From the NCBI GenBank assembly GCA_033558025.1, contig JAUCEF010000003.1, positions 3,436,001 through 3,500,000 on the forward strand: a DNA stretch of 64,000 nucleotides. Direction: 5' to 3'. Shown here piece after piece: positions 37,419 through 50,721 of this stretch. The notes beneath the pieces were generated by a model, which was not told the origin of the DNA, did not search any database, and saw nothing but the letters and a program-made list of their open reading frames with translations. Source of the stretch: Phytophthora sp. 'mugwort' (lineage: Eukaryota; Oomycota; Peronosporomycetes; Peronosporales; Peronosporaceae). Positions within the stretch are counted from its first letter, which is position 1, and each line of letters opens with the position of its first letter. The translations under genes were made by a program, and so were the position numbers.

Positions 37419-38128
37419 CTGATCATGTTACTGTGATAAAAGCAGTTGGCATCAGCACTTTCCCAAATGTGCACTTCGCGGTTCTCCTGCGAAACTCGCT
37501 GACCTCGAGTAACACTTTTCTTTTCGCTTCCTTATATATCGCTCGTGTGCCTTTTCCATACATGGGATCGGCCCTTCAGTGCTTGAGCTTATCAATTTAT
37601 CATCGGTCGACTTGGCATTCATTCGCTTGCCTATGTATCAGATATTTCGGTGCCTTATTCGCTTTGACTTGCTTTGTCTTCCTGGTGCCCTCGCGTTGCC
37701 TCCACCGTGTGTTGTCGGATCTATCTGTCTTCTTCCCTTTACTCGTCATACTAGAAGTGTGTTGTACATTATCAGCACAAGCGTTAGGAGTCGGCGAGGC
37801 GCTCGGTTTTGAGGCACGGCCAGTCGACGGACCGCGAACCTATCCAACACGCAAATGGATAAATCGCTGCAGCGCGGTCGAAAGCGGGTGGGGTGTTCCA
37901 TTTAAACGTCGGCACCGTGACTAGCAGAAAAGGCTTCGGCGCGGGTGTGCAGCGAGCGAATGCGTATAGACCGAAAACGCGAGTGGAGATGTATAAATTG
38001 ATTTGCTGTTGTTAGGTGGCATTGTTCATAGAGTGGCGTGTGTATGGTAGTGCGGTGTTTTGGTTGTGTATTGATGTGTTGTGTTCGTCGATATTTGTGT
38101 TGTGGTAGAGCGCGTTTGTTGTTGTCCT

Positions 38129-38201
38129 GGGGATGTAGCTCAAATGGTAGAGCGCTCGCTTAGCATGCGAGAGGTACAGGGATCGATACCCTGCTTCTCC
38201 A
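38129..38201 (+). tRNA. tRNA-Ala (AGC), copy 49
   Basis: Consensus gene. Unit as copy 46; last of the run. Confidence 0.97.
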
Positions 38202-38911
38202 CTGATCATGTTACTGTGATAAAAGCAGTTGGCATCAGCACTTTCCCAAATGTGCACTTCGCGGTTCTCCTGCGAAACTCGCTGACCTCGAGTAACACTT
38301 TTCTTTTCGCTTCCTTATATATCGCTCGTGTGCCTTTTCCATACATGGGATCGGCCCTTCAGTGCTTGAGCTTATCAATTTATCATCGGTCGACTTGGCA
38401 TTCATTCGCTTGCCTATGTATCAGATATTTCGGTGCCTTATTCGCTTTGACTTGCTTTGTCTTCCTGGTGCCCTCGCGTTGCCTCCACCGTGTGTTGTCG
38501 GATCTATCTGTCTTCTTCCCTTTACTCGTCATACTAGAAGTGTGTTGTACATTATCAGCACAAGCGTTAGGAGTCGGCGAGGCGCTCGGTTTTGAGGCAC
38601 GGCCAGTCGACGGACCGCGAACCTATCCAACACGCAAATGGATAAATCGCTGCAGCGCGGTCGAAAGCGGGTGGGGTGTTCCATTTAAACGTCGGCACCG
38701 TGACTAGCAGAAAAGGCTTCGGCGCGGGTGTGCAGCGAGCGAATGCGTATAGACCGAAAACGCGAGTGGAGATGTATAAATTGATTTGCTGTTGTTAGGT
38801 GGCATTGTTCATAGAGTGGCGTGTGTATGGTAGTGCGGTGTTTTGGTTGTGTATTGATGTGTTGTGTTCGTCGATATTTGTGTTGTGATAGAGCGCGTTT
38901 GTTGTTGTCCT

Positions 38912-38984
38912 GGGGATGTAGCTCAAATGGTAGAGCGCTCGCTTAGCATGCGAGAGGTACAGGGATCGATACCCTGCTTCTCCA
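38912..38984 (+). tRNA. tRNA-Ala (AGC), copy 50
   Basis: Consensus gene. Unit alleles: 510A, 3T, 939C. Confidence 0.97.
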
Positions 38985-39693
38985 CTGATCATGTTACTGT
39001 GATAAAAGCAGTTGGCATCAGCACTTTCCCAAATGTGCACTTCGCGGTTCTCCTGCGAAACTCGCTGACCTTGAGTAACACTTTTCTTTTCGCTTCCTTA
39101 TATATCGCTCGTGTGCCTTTCCATACATGGGATCGGCCCTTCAATGCTTGAGCTTATCAGTTTATCATCGGTCGACTTGGCATTCATTCGCTTGCCTATG
39201 TATCAGATATTTCGGTGCCTTATTCGCTTTGACTTGCTTTGTCTTCCTGGTGCCCTCGCGTTGCCTCCACCGTGTGTTGTCGGATCTATCTGTCTTCTTC
39301 CCTTTACTCGTCATACTAGAAGTGTGTTGTACATTATCAGCACAAGCGTTAGGAGTCGGCGAGGCGCTCGGTTTTGAGGCACGGCCAGTCGACGGACCGC
39401 GAACCTATCCAACACGCAAATGGATAAATCGCTGCAGCGCGGTCGAAAGCGGGTGGGGTGTTCCATTTAAACGTCGGCACCGTGACTAGCAGAAAAGGCT
39501 TCGGCGCGGGTGTGCAGCGAGCGAATGCGTATAGACCGAAAACGCGAGTGGAGATGTATAAATTGATTTGCTGTTGTTAGGTGGCATTGTTCATAGAGTG
39601 GCGTGTGTATGGTAGTGCGGTGTTTTGGTTGTGTATTGATGTGTTGTGTTCGTCGATATTTGTGTTGTGATAGAGCGCGTTTGTTGTTGTCCT

Positions 39694-39766
39694 GGGGATG
39701 TAGCTCAAATGGTAGAGCGCTCGCTTAGCATGCGAGAGGTACAGGGATCGATACCCTGCTTCTCCA
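39694..39766 (+). tRNA. tRNA-Ala (AGC), copy 51
   Basis: Consensus gene. Unit alleles: 510A, 694C, 767G, 939C (copy-46 type without 783A). Confidence 0.97.
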
Positions 39767-40476
39767 CTGATCATGTTACTGTGATAAAAGCAGTTGGCAT
39801 CAGCACTTTCCCAAATGTGCACTTCGCGGTTCTCCTGCGAAACTCGCTGACCTCGAGTAACACTTTTCTTTTCGCTTCCTTATATATCGCTCGTGTGCCT
39901 TTTCCATACATGGGATCGGCCCTTCAGTGCTTGAGCTTATCAGTTTATCATCGGTCGACTTGGCATTCATTCGCTTGCCTATGTATCAGATATTTCGGTG
40001 CCTTATTCGCTTTGACTTGCTTTGTCTTCCTGGTGCCCTCGCGTTGCCTCCACCGTGTGTTGTCGGATCTATCTGTCTTCTTCCCTTTACTCGTCATACT
40101 AGAAGTGTGTTGTACATTATCAGCACAAGCGTTAGGAGTCGGCGAGGCGCTCGGTTTTGAGGCACGGCCAGTCGACGGACCGCGAACCTATCCAACACGC
40201 AAATGGATAAATCGCTGCAGCGCGGTCGAAAGCGGGTGGGGTGTTCCATTTAAACGTCGGCACCGTGACTAGCAGAAAAGGCTTCGGCGCGGGTGTGCAG
40301 CGAGCGAATGCGTATAGACCGAAAACGCGAGTGGAGATGTATAAATTGATTTGCTGTTGTTAGGTGGCATTGTTCATAGAGTGGCGTGTGTATGGTAGTG
40401 CGGTGTTTTGGTTGTGTATTGATGTGTTGTGTTCGTCGATATTTGTGTTGTGATAGAGCGCGTTTGTTGTTGTCCT

Positions 40477-40549
40477 GGGGATGTAGCTCAAATGGTAGAG
40501 CGCTCGCTTAGCATGCGAGAGGTACAGGGATCGATACCCTGCTTCTCCA
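40477..40549 (+). tRNA. tRNA-Ala (AGC), copy 52
   Basis: Consensus gene. Unit alleles: 510A, one C lost in the GGCCC near 760, 783T, 890T, and CTCGG to CTGGG near 40933. Confidence 0.97.
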
Positions 40550-41258
40550 CTGATCATGTTACTGTGATAAAAGCAGTTGGCATCAGCACTTTCCCAAATG
40601 TGCACTTCGCGGTTCTCCTGCGAAACTCGCTGACCTTGAGTAACACTTTTCTTTTCGCTTCCTTATATATCGCTCGTGTGCCTTTTCCATACATGGGATC
40701 GGCCTTCAATGCTTGAGCTTATCATTTTATCATCGGTCGACTTGGCATTCATTCGCTTGCCTATGTATCAGATATTTCGGTGCCTTATTCGCTTTGACTT
40801 GCTTTGTCTTCCTGGTGCCCTCGCGTTGCCTTCACCGTGTGTTGTCGGATCTATCTGTCTTCTTCCCTTTACTCGTCATATTAGAAGTGTGTTGTACATT
40901 ATCAGCACAAGCGTTAGGAGTCGGCGAGGCGCTGGGTTTTGAGGCACGGCCAGTCGACGGACCGCGAACCTATCCAACACGCAAATGGATAAATCGCTGC
41001 AGCGCGGTCGAAAGCGGGTGGGGTGTTCCATTTAAACGTCGGCACCGTGACTAGCAGAAAAGGCTTCGGCGCGGGTGTGCAGCGAGCGAATGCGTATAGA
41101 CCGAAAACGCGAGTGGAGATGTATAAATTGATTTGCTGTTGTTAGGTGGCATTGTTCATAGAGTGGCGTGTGTATGGTAGTGCGGTGTTTTGGTTGTGTA
41201 TTGATGTGCTGTGTTCGTCGATATTTGTGTTGTGGTAGAGCGCGTTTGTTGTTGTCCT

Positions 41259-41331
41259 GGGGATGTAGCTCAAATGGTAGAGCGCTCGCTTAGCATGCGA
41301 GAGGTACAGGGATCGATACCCTGCTTCTCCA
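41259..41331 (+). tRNA. tRNA-Ala (AGC), copy 53
   Basis: Consensus gene. Unit alleles: 484C, 694C, 796T, 874C, 957C, 1003T: a mosaic of the copy-46 and right-end types. Confidence 0.97.
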
Positions 41332-42041
41332 CTGATCATGTTACTGTGATAAAAGCAGTTGGCATCAGCACTTTCCCAAATGTGCACTTCGCGGTTCTCC
41401 TGCGAAACTCGCTGACCTCGAGTAACACTTTTCTTTTCGCTTCCTTATATATCGCTCGTGTGCCTTTTCCATACATGGGATCGGCCCTTCAATGCTTGAG
41501 CTTATCAGTTTATCATCGGTTGACTTGGCATTCATTCGCTTGCCTATGTATCAGATATTTCGGTGCCTTATTCGCTTTGACTTGCTTTGTCTTCCTGGCG
41601 CCCTCGCGTTGCCTCCACCGTGTGTTGTCGGATCTATCTGTCTTCTTCCCTTTACTCGTCATATTAGAAGTGTGTTGTACACTATCAGCACAAGCGTTAG
41701 GAGTCGGCGAGGCGCTCGGTTTTGAGGTACGGCCAGTCGACGGACCGCGAACCTATCCAACACGCAAATGGATAAATCGCTGCAGCGCGGTCGAAAGCGG
41801 GTGGGGTGTTCCATTTAAACGTCGGCACCGTGACTAGCAGAAAAGGCTTCGGCGCGGGTGTGCAGCGAGCGAATGCGTATAGACCGAAAACGCGAGTGGA
41901 GATGTATAAATTGATTTGCTGTTGTTAGGTGGCATTGTTCATAGAGTGGCGTGTGTATGGTAGTGCGGTGTTTTGGTTGTGTATTGATGTGCTGTGTTCG
42001 TCGATATTTGTGTTGTGGTAGAGCGCGTTTGTTGTTGTCCT

Positions 42042-42114
42042 GGGGATGTAGCTCAAATGGTAGAGCGCTCGCTTAGCATGCGAGAGGTACAGGGATCGAT
42101 ACCCTGCTTCTCCA
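42042..42114 (+). tRNA. tRNA-Ala (AGC), copy 54
   Basis: Consensus gene. Unit alleles: 484C plus all the 3'-side variants of copy 52. Confidence 0.97.
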
Positions 42115-42823
42115 CTGATCATGTTACTGTGATAAAAGCAGTTGGCATCAGCACTTTCCCAAATGTGCACTTCGCGGTTCTCCTGCGAAACTCGCTGACC
42201 TTGAGTAACACTTTTCTTTTCGCTTCCTTATATATCGCTCGTGTGCCTTTTCCATACATGGGATCGGCCTTCAATGCTTGAGCTTATCATTTTATCATCG
42301 GTCGACTTGGCATTCATTCGCTTGCCTATGTATCAGATATTTCGGTGCCTTATTCGCTTTGACTTGCTTTGTCTTCCTGGTGCCCTCGCGTTGCCTTCAC
42401 CGTGTGTTGTCGGATCTATCTGTCTTCTTCCCTTTACTCGTCATATTAGAAGTGTGTTGTACATTATCAGCACAAGCGTTAGGAGTCGGCGAGGCGCTGG
42501 GTTTTGAGGCACGGCCAGTCGACGGACCGCGAACCTATCCAACACGCAAATGGATAAATCGCTGCAGCGCGGTCGAAAGCGGGTGGGGTGTTCCATTTAA
42601 ACGTCGGCACCGTGACTAGCAGAAAAGGCTTCGGCGCGGGTGTGCAGCGAGCGAATGCGTATAGACCGAAAACGCGAGTGGAGATGTATAAATTGATTTG
42701 CTGTTGTTAGGTGGCATTGTTCATAGAGTGGCGTGTGTATGGTAGTGCGGTGTTTTGGTTGTGTATTGATGTGCTGTGTTCGTCGATATTTGTGTTGTGG
42801 TAGAGCGCGTTTGTTGTTGTCCT

Positions 42824-42896
42824 GGGGATGTAGCTCAAATGGTAGAGCGCTCGCTTAGCATGCGAGAGGTACAGGGATCGATACCCTGCTTCTCCA
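42824..42896 (+). tRNA. tRNA-Ala (AGC), copy 55
   Basis: Consensus gene. Unit alleles: 484C, C deletion near 760, 783T, 890T; the CTGGG change of copies 52 and 54 is absent. Confidence 0.97.
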
Positions 42897-43605
42897 CTGA
42901 TCATGTTACTGTGATAAAAGCAGTTGGCATCAGCACTTTCCCAAATGTGCACTTCGCGGTTCTCCTGCGAAACTCGCTGACCTTGAGTAACACTTTTCTT
43001 TTCGCTTCCTTATATATCGCTCGTGTGCCTTTTCCATACATGGGATCGGCCTTCAATGCTTGAGCTTATCATTTTATCATCGGTCGACTTGGCATTCATT
43101 CGCTTGCCTATGTATCAGATATTTCGGTGCCTTATTCGCTTTGACTTGCTTTGTCTTCCTGGTGCCCTCGCGTTGCCTTCACCGTGTGTTGTCGGATCTA
43201 TCTGTCTTCTTCCCTTTACTCGTCATATTAGAAGTGTGTTGTACATTATCAGCACAAGCGTTAGGAGTCGGCGAGGCGCTCGGTTTTGAGGCACGGCCAG
43301 TCGACGGACCGCGAACCTATCCAACACGCAAATGGATAAATCGCTGCAGCGCGGTCGAAAGCGGGTGGGGTGTTCCATTTAAACGTCGGCACCGTGACTA
43401 GCAGAAAAGGCTTCGGCGCGGGTGTGCAGCGAGCGAATGCGTATAGACCGAAAACGCGAGTGGAGATGTATAAATTGATTTGCTGTTGTTAGGTGGCATT
43501 GTTCATAGAGTGGCGTGTGTATGGTAGTGCGGTGTTTTGGTTGTGTATTGATGTGTTGTGTTCGTCGATATTTGTGTTGTGGTAGAGCGCGTTTGTTGTT
43601 GTCCT

Positions 43606-43678
43606 GGGGATGTAGCTCAAATGGTAGAGCGCTCGCTTAGCATGCGAGAGGTACAGGGATCGATACCCTGCTTCTCCA
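43606..43678 (+). tRNA. tRNA-Ala (AGC), copy 56
   Basis: Consensus gene. Unit alleles: C deletion near 760, 783T, 890T, without 484C. Confidence 0.97.
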
Positions 43679-44387
43679 CTGATCATGTTACTGTGATAAA
43701 AGCAGTTGGCATCAGCACTTTCCCAAATGTGCACTTCGCGGTTCTCCTGCGAAACTCGCTGACCTTGAGTAACACTTTTCTTTTCGCTTCCTTATATATC
43801 GCTCGTGTGCCTTTTCCATACATGGGATCGGCCTTCAATGCTTGAGCTTATCATTTTATCATCGGTCGACTTGGCATTCATTCGCTTGCCTATGTATCAG
43901 ATATTTCGGTGCCTTATTCGCTTTGACTTGCTTTGTCTTCCTGGTGCCCTCGCGTTGCCTTCACCGTGTGTTGTCGGATCTATCTGTCTTCTTCCCTTTA
44001 CTCGTCATATTAGAAGTGTGTTGTACATTATCAGCACAAGCGTTAGGAGTCGGCGAGGCGCTCGGTTTTGAGGCACGGCCAGTCGACGGACCGCGAACCT
44101 ATCCAACACGCAAATGGATAAATCGCTGCAGCGCGGTCGAAAGCGGGTGGGGTGTTCCATTTAAACGTCGGCACCGTGACTAGCAGAAAAGGCTTCGGCG
44201 CGGGTGTGCAGCGAGCGAATGCGTATAGACCGAAAACGCGAGTGGAGATGTATAAATTGATTTGCTGTTGTTAGGTGGCATTGTTCATAGAGTGGCGTGT
44301 GTATGGTAGTGCGGTGTTTTGGTTGTGTATTGATGTGCTGTGTTCGTCGATATTTGTGTTGTGGTAGAGCGCGTTTGTTGTTGTCCT

Positions 44388-44460
44388 GGGGATGTAGCTC
44401 AAATGGTAGAGCGCTCGCTTAGCATGCGAGAGGTACAGGGATCGATACCCTGCTTCTCCA
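44388..44460 (+). tRNA. tRNA-Ala (AGC), copy 57
   Basis: Consensus gene. Unit alleles: 484C, 890T. Confidence 0.97.
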
Positions 44461-45170
44461 CTGATCATGTTACTGTGATAAAAGCAGTTGGCATCAGCAC
44501 TTTCCCAAATGTGCACTTCGCGGTTCTCCTGCGAAACTCGCTGACCTTGAGTAACACTTTTCTTTTCGCTTCCTTATATATCGCTCGTGTGCCTTTTCCA
44601 TACATGGGATCGGCCCTTCAATGCTTGAGCTTATCAGTTTATCATCGGTCGACTTGGCATTCATTCGCTTGCCTATGTATCAGATATTTCGGTGCCTTAT
44701 TCGCTTTGACTTGCTTTGTCTTCCTGGTGCCCTCGCGTTGCCTTCACCGTGTGTTGTCGGATCTATCTGTCTTCTTCCCTTTACTCGTCATATTAGAAGT
44801 GTGTTGTACATTATCAGCACAAGCGTTAGGAGTCGGCGAGGCGCTCGGTTTTGAGGCACGGCCAGTCGACGGACCGCGAACCTATCCAACACGCAAATGG
44901 ATAAATCGCTGCAGCGCGGTCGAAAGCGGGTGGGGTGTTCCATTTAAACGTCGGCACCGTGACTAGCAGAAAAGGCTTCGGCGCGGGTGTGCAGCGAGCG
45001 AATGCGTATAGACCGAAAACGCGAGTGGAGATGTATAAATTGATTTGCTGTTGTTAGGTGGCATTGTTCATAGAGTGGCGTGTGTATGGTAGTGCGGTGT
45101 TTTGGTTGTGTATTGATGTGTTGTGTTCGTCGATATTTGTGTTGTGATAGAGCGCGTTTGTTGTTGTCCT

Positions 45171-45243
45171 GGGGATGTAGCTCAAATGGTAGAGCGCTCG
45201 CTTAGCATGCGAGAGGTACAGGGATCGATACCCTGCTTCTCCA
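45171..45243 (+). tRNA. tRNA-Ala (AGC), copy 58
   Basis: Consensus gene. Unit alleles: 510A, 890T, one C lost from GGACCGCG near 45656. Confidence 0.97.
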
Positions 45244-45952
45244 CTGATCATGTTACTGTGATAAAAGCAGTTGGCATCAGCACTTTCCCAAATGTGCACT
45301 TCGCGGTTCTCCTGCGAAACTCGCTGACCTTGAGTAACACTTTTCTTTTCGCTTCCTTATATATCGCTCGTGTGCCTTTTCCATACATGGGATCGGCCCT
45401 TCAATGCTTGAGCTTATCAGTTTATCATCGGTCGACTTGGCATTCATTCGCTTGCCTATGTATCAGATATTTCGGTGCCTTATTCGCTTTGACTTGCTTT
45501 GTCTTCCTGGTGCCCTCGCGTTGCCTTCACCGTGTGTTGTCGGATCTATCTGTCTTCTTCCCTTTACTCGTCATATTAGAAGTGTGTTGTACATTATCAG
45601 CACAAGCGTTAGGAGTCGGCGAGGCGCTCGGTTTTGAGGCACGGCCAGTCGACGGACGCGAACCTATCCAACACGCAAATGGATAAATCGCTGCAGCGCG
45701 GTCGAAAGCGGGTGGGGTGTTCCATTTAAACGTCGGCACCGTGACTAGCAGAAAAGGCTTCGGCGCGGGTGTGCAGCGAGCGAATGCGTATAGACCGAAA
45801 ACGCGAGTGGAGATGTATAAATTGATTTGCTGTTGTTAGGTGGCATTGTTCATAGAGTGGCGTGTGTATGGTAGTGCGGTGTTTTGGTTGTGTATTGATG
45901 TGTTGTGTTCGTCGATATTTGTGTTGTGGTAGAGCGCGTTTGTTGTTGTCCT

Positions 45953-46025
45953 GGGGATGTAGCTCAAATGGTAGAGCGCTCGCTTAGCATGCGAGAGGTA
46001 CAGGGATCGATACCCTGCTTCTCCA
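45953..46025 (+). tRNA. tRNA-Ala (AGC), copy 59
   Basis: Consensus gene. Unit alleles: 890T and the same C deletion as copy 58, near 46438. Confidence 0.97.
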
Positions 46026-46734
46026 CTGATCATGTTACTGTGATAAAAGCAGTTGGCATCAGCACTTTCCCAAATGTGCACTTCGCGGTTCTCCTGCGAA
46101 ACTCGCTGACCTTGAGTAACACTTTTCTTTTCGCTTCCTTATATATCGCTCGTGTGCCTTTTCCATACATGGGATCGGCCCTTCAATGCTTGAGCTTATC
46201 AGTTTATCATCGGTCGACTTGGCATTCATTCGCTTGCCTATGTATCAGATATTTCGGTGCCTTATTCGCTTTGACTTGCTTTGTCTTCCTGGTGCCCTCG
46301 CGTTGCCTTCACCGTGTGTTGTCGGATCTATCTGTCTTCTTCCCTTTACTCGTCATATTAGAAGTGTGTTGTACATTATCAGCACAAGCGTTAGGAGTCG
46401 GCGAGGCGCTCGGTTTTGAGGCACGGCCAGTCGACGGACGCGAACCTATCCAACACGCAAATGGATAAATCGCTGCAGCGCGGTCGAAAGCGGGTGGGGT
46501 GTTCCATTTAAACGTCGGCACCGTGACTAGCAGAAAAGGCTTCGGCGCGGGTGTGCAGCGAGCGAATGCGTATAGACCGAAAACGCGAGTGGAGATGTAT
46601 AAATTGATTTGCTGTTGTTAGGTGGCATTGTTCATAGAGTGGCGTGTGTATGGTAGTGCGGTGTTTTGGTTGTGTATTGATGTGTTGTGTTCGTCGATAT
46701 TTGTGTTGTGGTAGAGCGCGTTTGTTGTTGTCCT

Positions 46735-46807
46735 GGGGATGTAGCTCAAATGGTAGAGCGCTCGCTTAGCATGCGAGAGGTACAGGGATCGATACCCTGC
46801 TTCTCCA
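46735..46807 (+). tRNA. tRNA-Ala (AGC), copy 60
   Basis: Consensus gene. Unit alleles: 767G, 939C; same as copy 61. Confidence 0.97.
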
Positions 46808-47517
46808 CTGATCATGTTACTGTGATAAAAGCAGTTGGCATCAGCACTTTCCCAAATGTGCACTTCGCGGTTCTCCTGCGAAACTCGCTGACCTTGAGTA
46901 ACACTTTTCTTTTCGCTTCCTTATATATCGCTCGTGTGCCTTTTCCATACATGGGATCGGCCCTTCAGTGCTTGAGCTTATCAGTTTATCATCGGTCGAC
47001 TTGGCATTCATTCGCTTGCCTATGTATCAGATATTTCGGTGCCTTATTCGCTTTGACTTGCTTTGTCTTCCTGGTGCCCTCGCGTTGCCTCCACCGTGTG
47101 TTGTCGGATCTATCTGTCTTCTTCCCTTTACTCGTCATACTAGAAGTGTGTTGTACATTATCAGCACAAGCGTTAGGAGTCGGCGAGGCGCTCGGTTTTG
47201 AGGCACGGCCAGTCGACGGACCGCGAACCTATCCAACACGCAAATGGATAAATCGCTGCAGCGCGGTCGAAAGCGGGTGGGGTGTTCCATTTAAACGTCG
47301 GCACCGTGACTAGCAGAAAAGGCTTCGGCGCGGGTGTGCAGCGAGCGAATGCGTATAGACCGAAAACGCGAGTGGAGATGTATAAATTGATTTGCTGTTG
47401 TTAGGTGGCATTGTTCATAGAGTGGCGTGTGTATGGTAGTGCGGTGTTTTGGTTGTGTATTGATGTGTTGTGTTCGTCGATATTTGTGTTGTGGTAGAGC
47501 GCGTTTGTTGTTGTCCT

Positions 47518-47590
47518 GGGGATGTAGCTCAAATGGTAGAGCGCTCGCTTAGCATGCGAGAGGTACAGGGATCGATACCCTGCTTCTCCA
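47518..47590 (+). tRNA. tRNA-Ala (AGC), copy 61
   Basis: Consensus gene. Unit as copy 60. Confidence 0.97.
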
Positions 47591-48300
47591 CTGATCATGT
47601 TACTGTGATAAAAGCAGTTGGCATCAGCACTTTCCCAAATGTGCACTTCGCGGTTCTCCTGCGAAACTCGCTGACCTTGAGTAACACTTTTCTTTTCGCT
47701 TCCTTATATATCGCTCGTGTGCCTTTTCCATACATGGGATCGGCCCTTCAGTGCTTGAGCTTATCAGTTTATCATCGGTCGACTTGGCATTCATTCGCTT
47801 GCCTATGTATCAGATATTTCGGTGCCTTATTCGCTTTGACTTGCTTTGTCTTCCTGGTGCCCTCGCGTTGCCTCCACCGTGTGTTGTCGGATCTATCTGT
47901 CTTCTTCCCTTTACTCGTCATACTAGAAGTGTGTTGTACATTATCAGCACAAGCGTTAGGAGTCGGCGAGGCGCTCGGTTTTGAGGCACGGCCAGTCGAC
48001 GGACCGCGAACCTATCCAACACGCAAATGGATAAATCGCTGCAGCGCGGTCGAAAGCGGGTGGGGTGTTCCATTTAAACGTCGGCACCGTGACTAGCAGA
48101 AAAGGCTTCGGCGCGGGTGTGCAGCGAGCGAATGCGTATAGACCGAAAACGCGAGTGGAGATGTATAAATTGATTTGCTGTTGTTAGGTGGCATTGTTCA
48201 TAGAGTGGCGTGTGTATGGTAGTGCGGTGTTTTGGTTGTGTATTGATGTGTTGTGTTCGTCGATATTTGTGTTGTGGTAGAGCGCGTTTGTTGTTGTCCT

Positions 48301-48373
48301 GGGGATGTAGCTCAAATGGTAGAGCGCTCGCTTAGCATGCGAGAGGTACAGGGATCGATACCCTGCTTCTCCA
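48301..48373 (+). tRNA. tRNA-Ala (AGC), copy 62
   Basis: Consensus gene. Unit alleles: 3T, 767G, 897C, 939C. Confidence 0.97.
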
Positions 48374-49082
48374 CTGATCATGTTACTGTGATAAAAGCAG
48401 TTGGCATCAGCACTTTCCCAAATGTGCACTTCGCGGTTCTCCTGCGAAACTCGCTGACCTTGAGTAACACTTTTCTTTTCGCTTCCTTATATATCGCTCG
48501 TGTGCCTTTCCATACATGGGATCGGCCCTTCAGTGCTTGAGCTTATCAGTTTATCATCGGTCGACTTGGCATTCATTCGCTTGCCTATGTATCAGATATT
48601 TCGGTGCCTTATTCGCTTTGACTTGCTTTGTCTTCCTGGTGCCCTCGCGTTGCCTCCACCGTCTGTTGTCGGATCTATCTGTCTTCTTCCCTTTACTCGT
48701 CATACTAGAAGTGTGTTGTACATTATCAGCACAAGCGTTAGGAGTCGGCGAGGCGCTCGGTTTTGAGGCACGGCCAGTCGACGGACCGCGAACCTATCCA
48801 ACACGCAAATGGATAAATCGCTGCAGCGCGGTCGAAAGCGGGTGGGGTGTTCCATTTAAACGTCGGCACCGTGACTAGCAGAAAAGGCTTCGGCGCGGGT
48901 GTGCAGCGAGCGAATGCGTATAGACCGAAAACGCGAGTGGAGATGTATAAATTGATTTGCTGTTGTTAGGTGGCATTGTTCATAGAGTGGCGTGTGTATG
49001 GTAGTGCGGTGTTTTGGTTGTGTATTGATGTGTTGTGTTCGTCGATATTTGTGTTGTGGTAGAGCGCGTTTGTTGTTGTCCT

Positions 49083-49155
49083 GGGGATGTAGCTCAAATG
49101 GTAGAGCGCTCGCTTAGCATGCGAGAGGTACAGGGATCGATACCCTTCTTCTCCA
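49083..49155 (+). tRNA. tRNA-Ala (AGC), copy 63, G65T variant
   Basis: Same G65T change as copy 9 (base 49147), about 42 kb away, here without ATT. Unit alleles: 874C, 1003T. Confidence 0.9.
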
Positions 49156-49865
49156 CTGATCATGTTACTGTGATAAAAGCAGTTGGCATCAGCACTTTCC
49201 CAAATGTGCACTTCGCGGTTCTCCTGCGAAACTCGCTGACCTTGAGTAACACTTTTCTTTTCGCTTCCTTATATATCGCTCGTGTGCCTTTTCCATACAT
49301 GGGATCGGCCCTTCAATGCTTGAGCTTATCAGTTTATCATCGGTCGACTTGGCATTCATTCGCTTGCCTATGTATCAGATATTTCGGTGCCTTATTCGCT
49401 TTGACTTGCTTTGTCTTCCTGGCGCCCTCGCGTTGCCTCCACCGTGTGTTGTCGGATCTATCTGTCTTCTTCCCTTTACTCGTCATATTAGAAGTGTGTT
49501 GTACATTATCAGCACAAGCGTTAGGAGTCGGCGAGGCGCTCGGTTTTGAGGTACGGCCAGTCGACGGACCGCGAACCTATCCAACACGCAAATGGATAAA
49601 TCGCTGCAGCGCGGTCGAAAGCGGGTGGGGTGTTCCATTTAAACGTCGGCACCGTGACTAGCAGAAAAGGCTTCGGCGCGGGTGTGCAGCGAGCGAATGC
49701 GTATAGACCGAAAACGCGAGTGGAGATGTATAAATTGATTTGCTGTTGTTAGGTGGCATTGTTCATAGAGTGGCGTGTGTATGGTAGTGCGGTGTTTTGG
49801 TTGTGTATTGATGTGTTGTGTTCGTCGATATTTGTGTTGTGGTAGAGCGCGTTTGTTGTTGTCCT

Positions 49866-49938
49866 GGGGATGTAGCTCAAATGGTAGAGCGCTCGCTTAG
49901 CATGCGAGAGGTACAGGGATCGATACCCTGCTTCTCCA
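49866..49938 (+). tRNA. tRNA-Ala (AGC), copy 64
   Basis: Consensus gene. Unit alleles: 732T, 796T, 874C, 1003T; same as copy 66. Confidence 0.97.
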
Positions 49939-50648
49939 CTGATCATGTTACTGTGATAAAAGCAGTTGGCATCAGCACTTTCCCAAATGTGCACTTCGCG
50001 GTTCTCCTGCGAAACTCGCTGACCTTGAGTAACACTTTTCTTTTCGCTTCCTTATATATCGCTTGTGTGCCTTTTCCATACATGGGATCGGCCCTTCAAT
50101 GCTTGAGCTTATCAGTTTATCATCGGTTGACTTGGCATTCATTCGCTTGCCTATGTATCAGATATTTCGGTGCCTTATTCGCTTTGACTTGCTTTGTCTT
50201 CCTGGCGCCCTCGCGTTGCCTCCACCGTGTGTTGTCGGATCTATCTGTCTTCTTCCCTTTACTCGTCATATTAGAAGTGTGTTGTACATTATCAGCACAA
50301 GCGTTAGGAGTCGGCGAGGCGCTCGGTTTTGAGGTACGGCCAGTCGACGGACCGCGAACCTATCCAACACGCAAATGGATAAATCGCTGCAGCGCGGTCG
50401 AAAGCGGGTGGGGTGTTCCATTTAAACGTCGGCACCGTGACTAGCAGAAAAGGCTTCGGCGCGGGTGTGCAGCGAGCGAATGCGTATAGACCGAAAACGC
50501 GAGTGGAGATGTATAAATTGATTTGCTGTTGTTAGGTGGCATTGTTCATAGAGTGGCGTGTGTATGGTAGTGCGGTGTTTTGGTTGTGTATTGATGTGTT
50601 GTGTTCGTCGATATTTGTGTTGTGGTAGAGCGCGTTTGTTGTTGTCCT

Positions 50649-50721
50649 GGGGATGTAGCTCAAATGGTAGAGCGCTCGCTTAGCATGCGAGAGGTACAGG
50701 GATCGATACCCTGCTTCTCCA
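50649..50721 (+). tRNA. tRNA-Ala (AGC), copy 65
   Basis: Consensus gene. Unit alleles: 796T, 874C, 957C, 1003T; same as copy 67. Confidence 0.97.
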
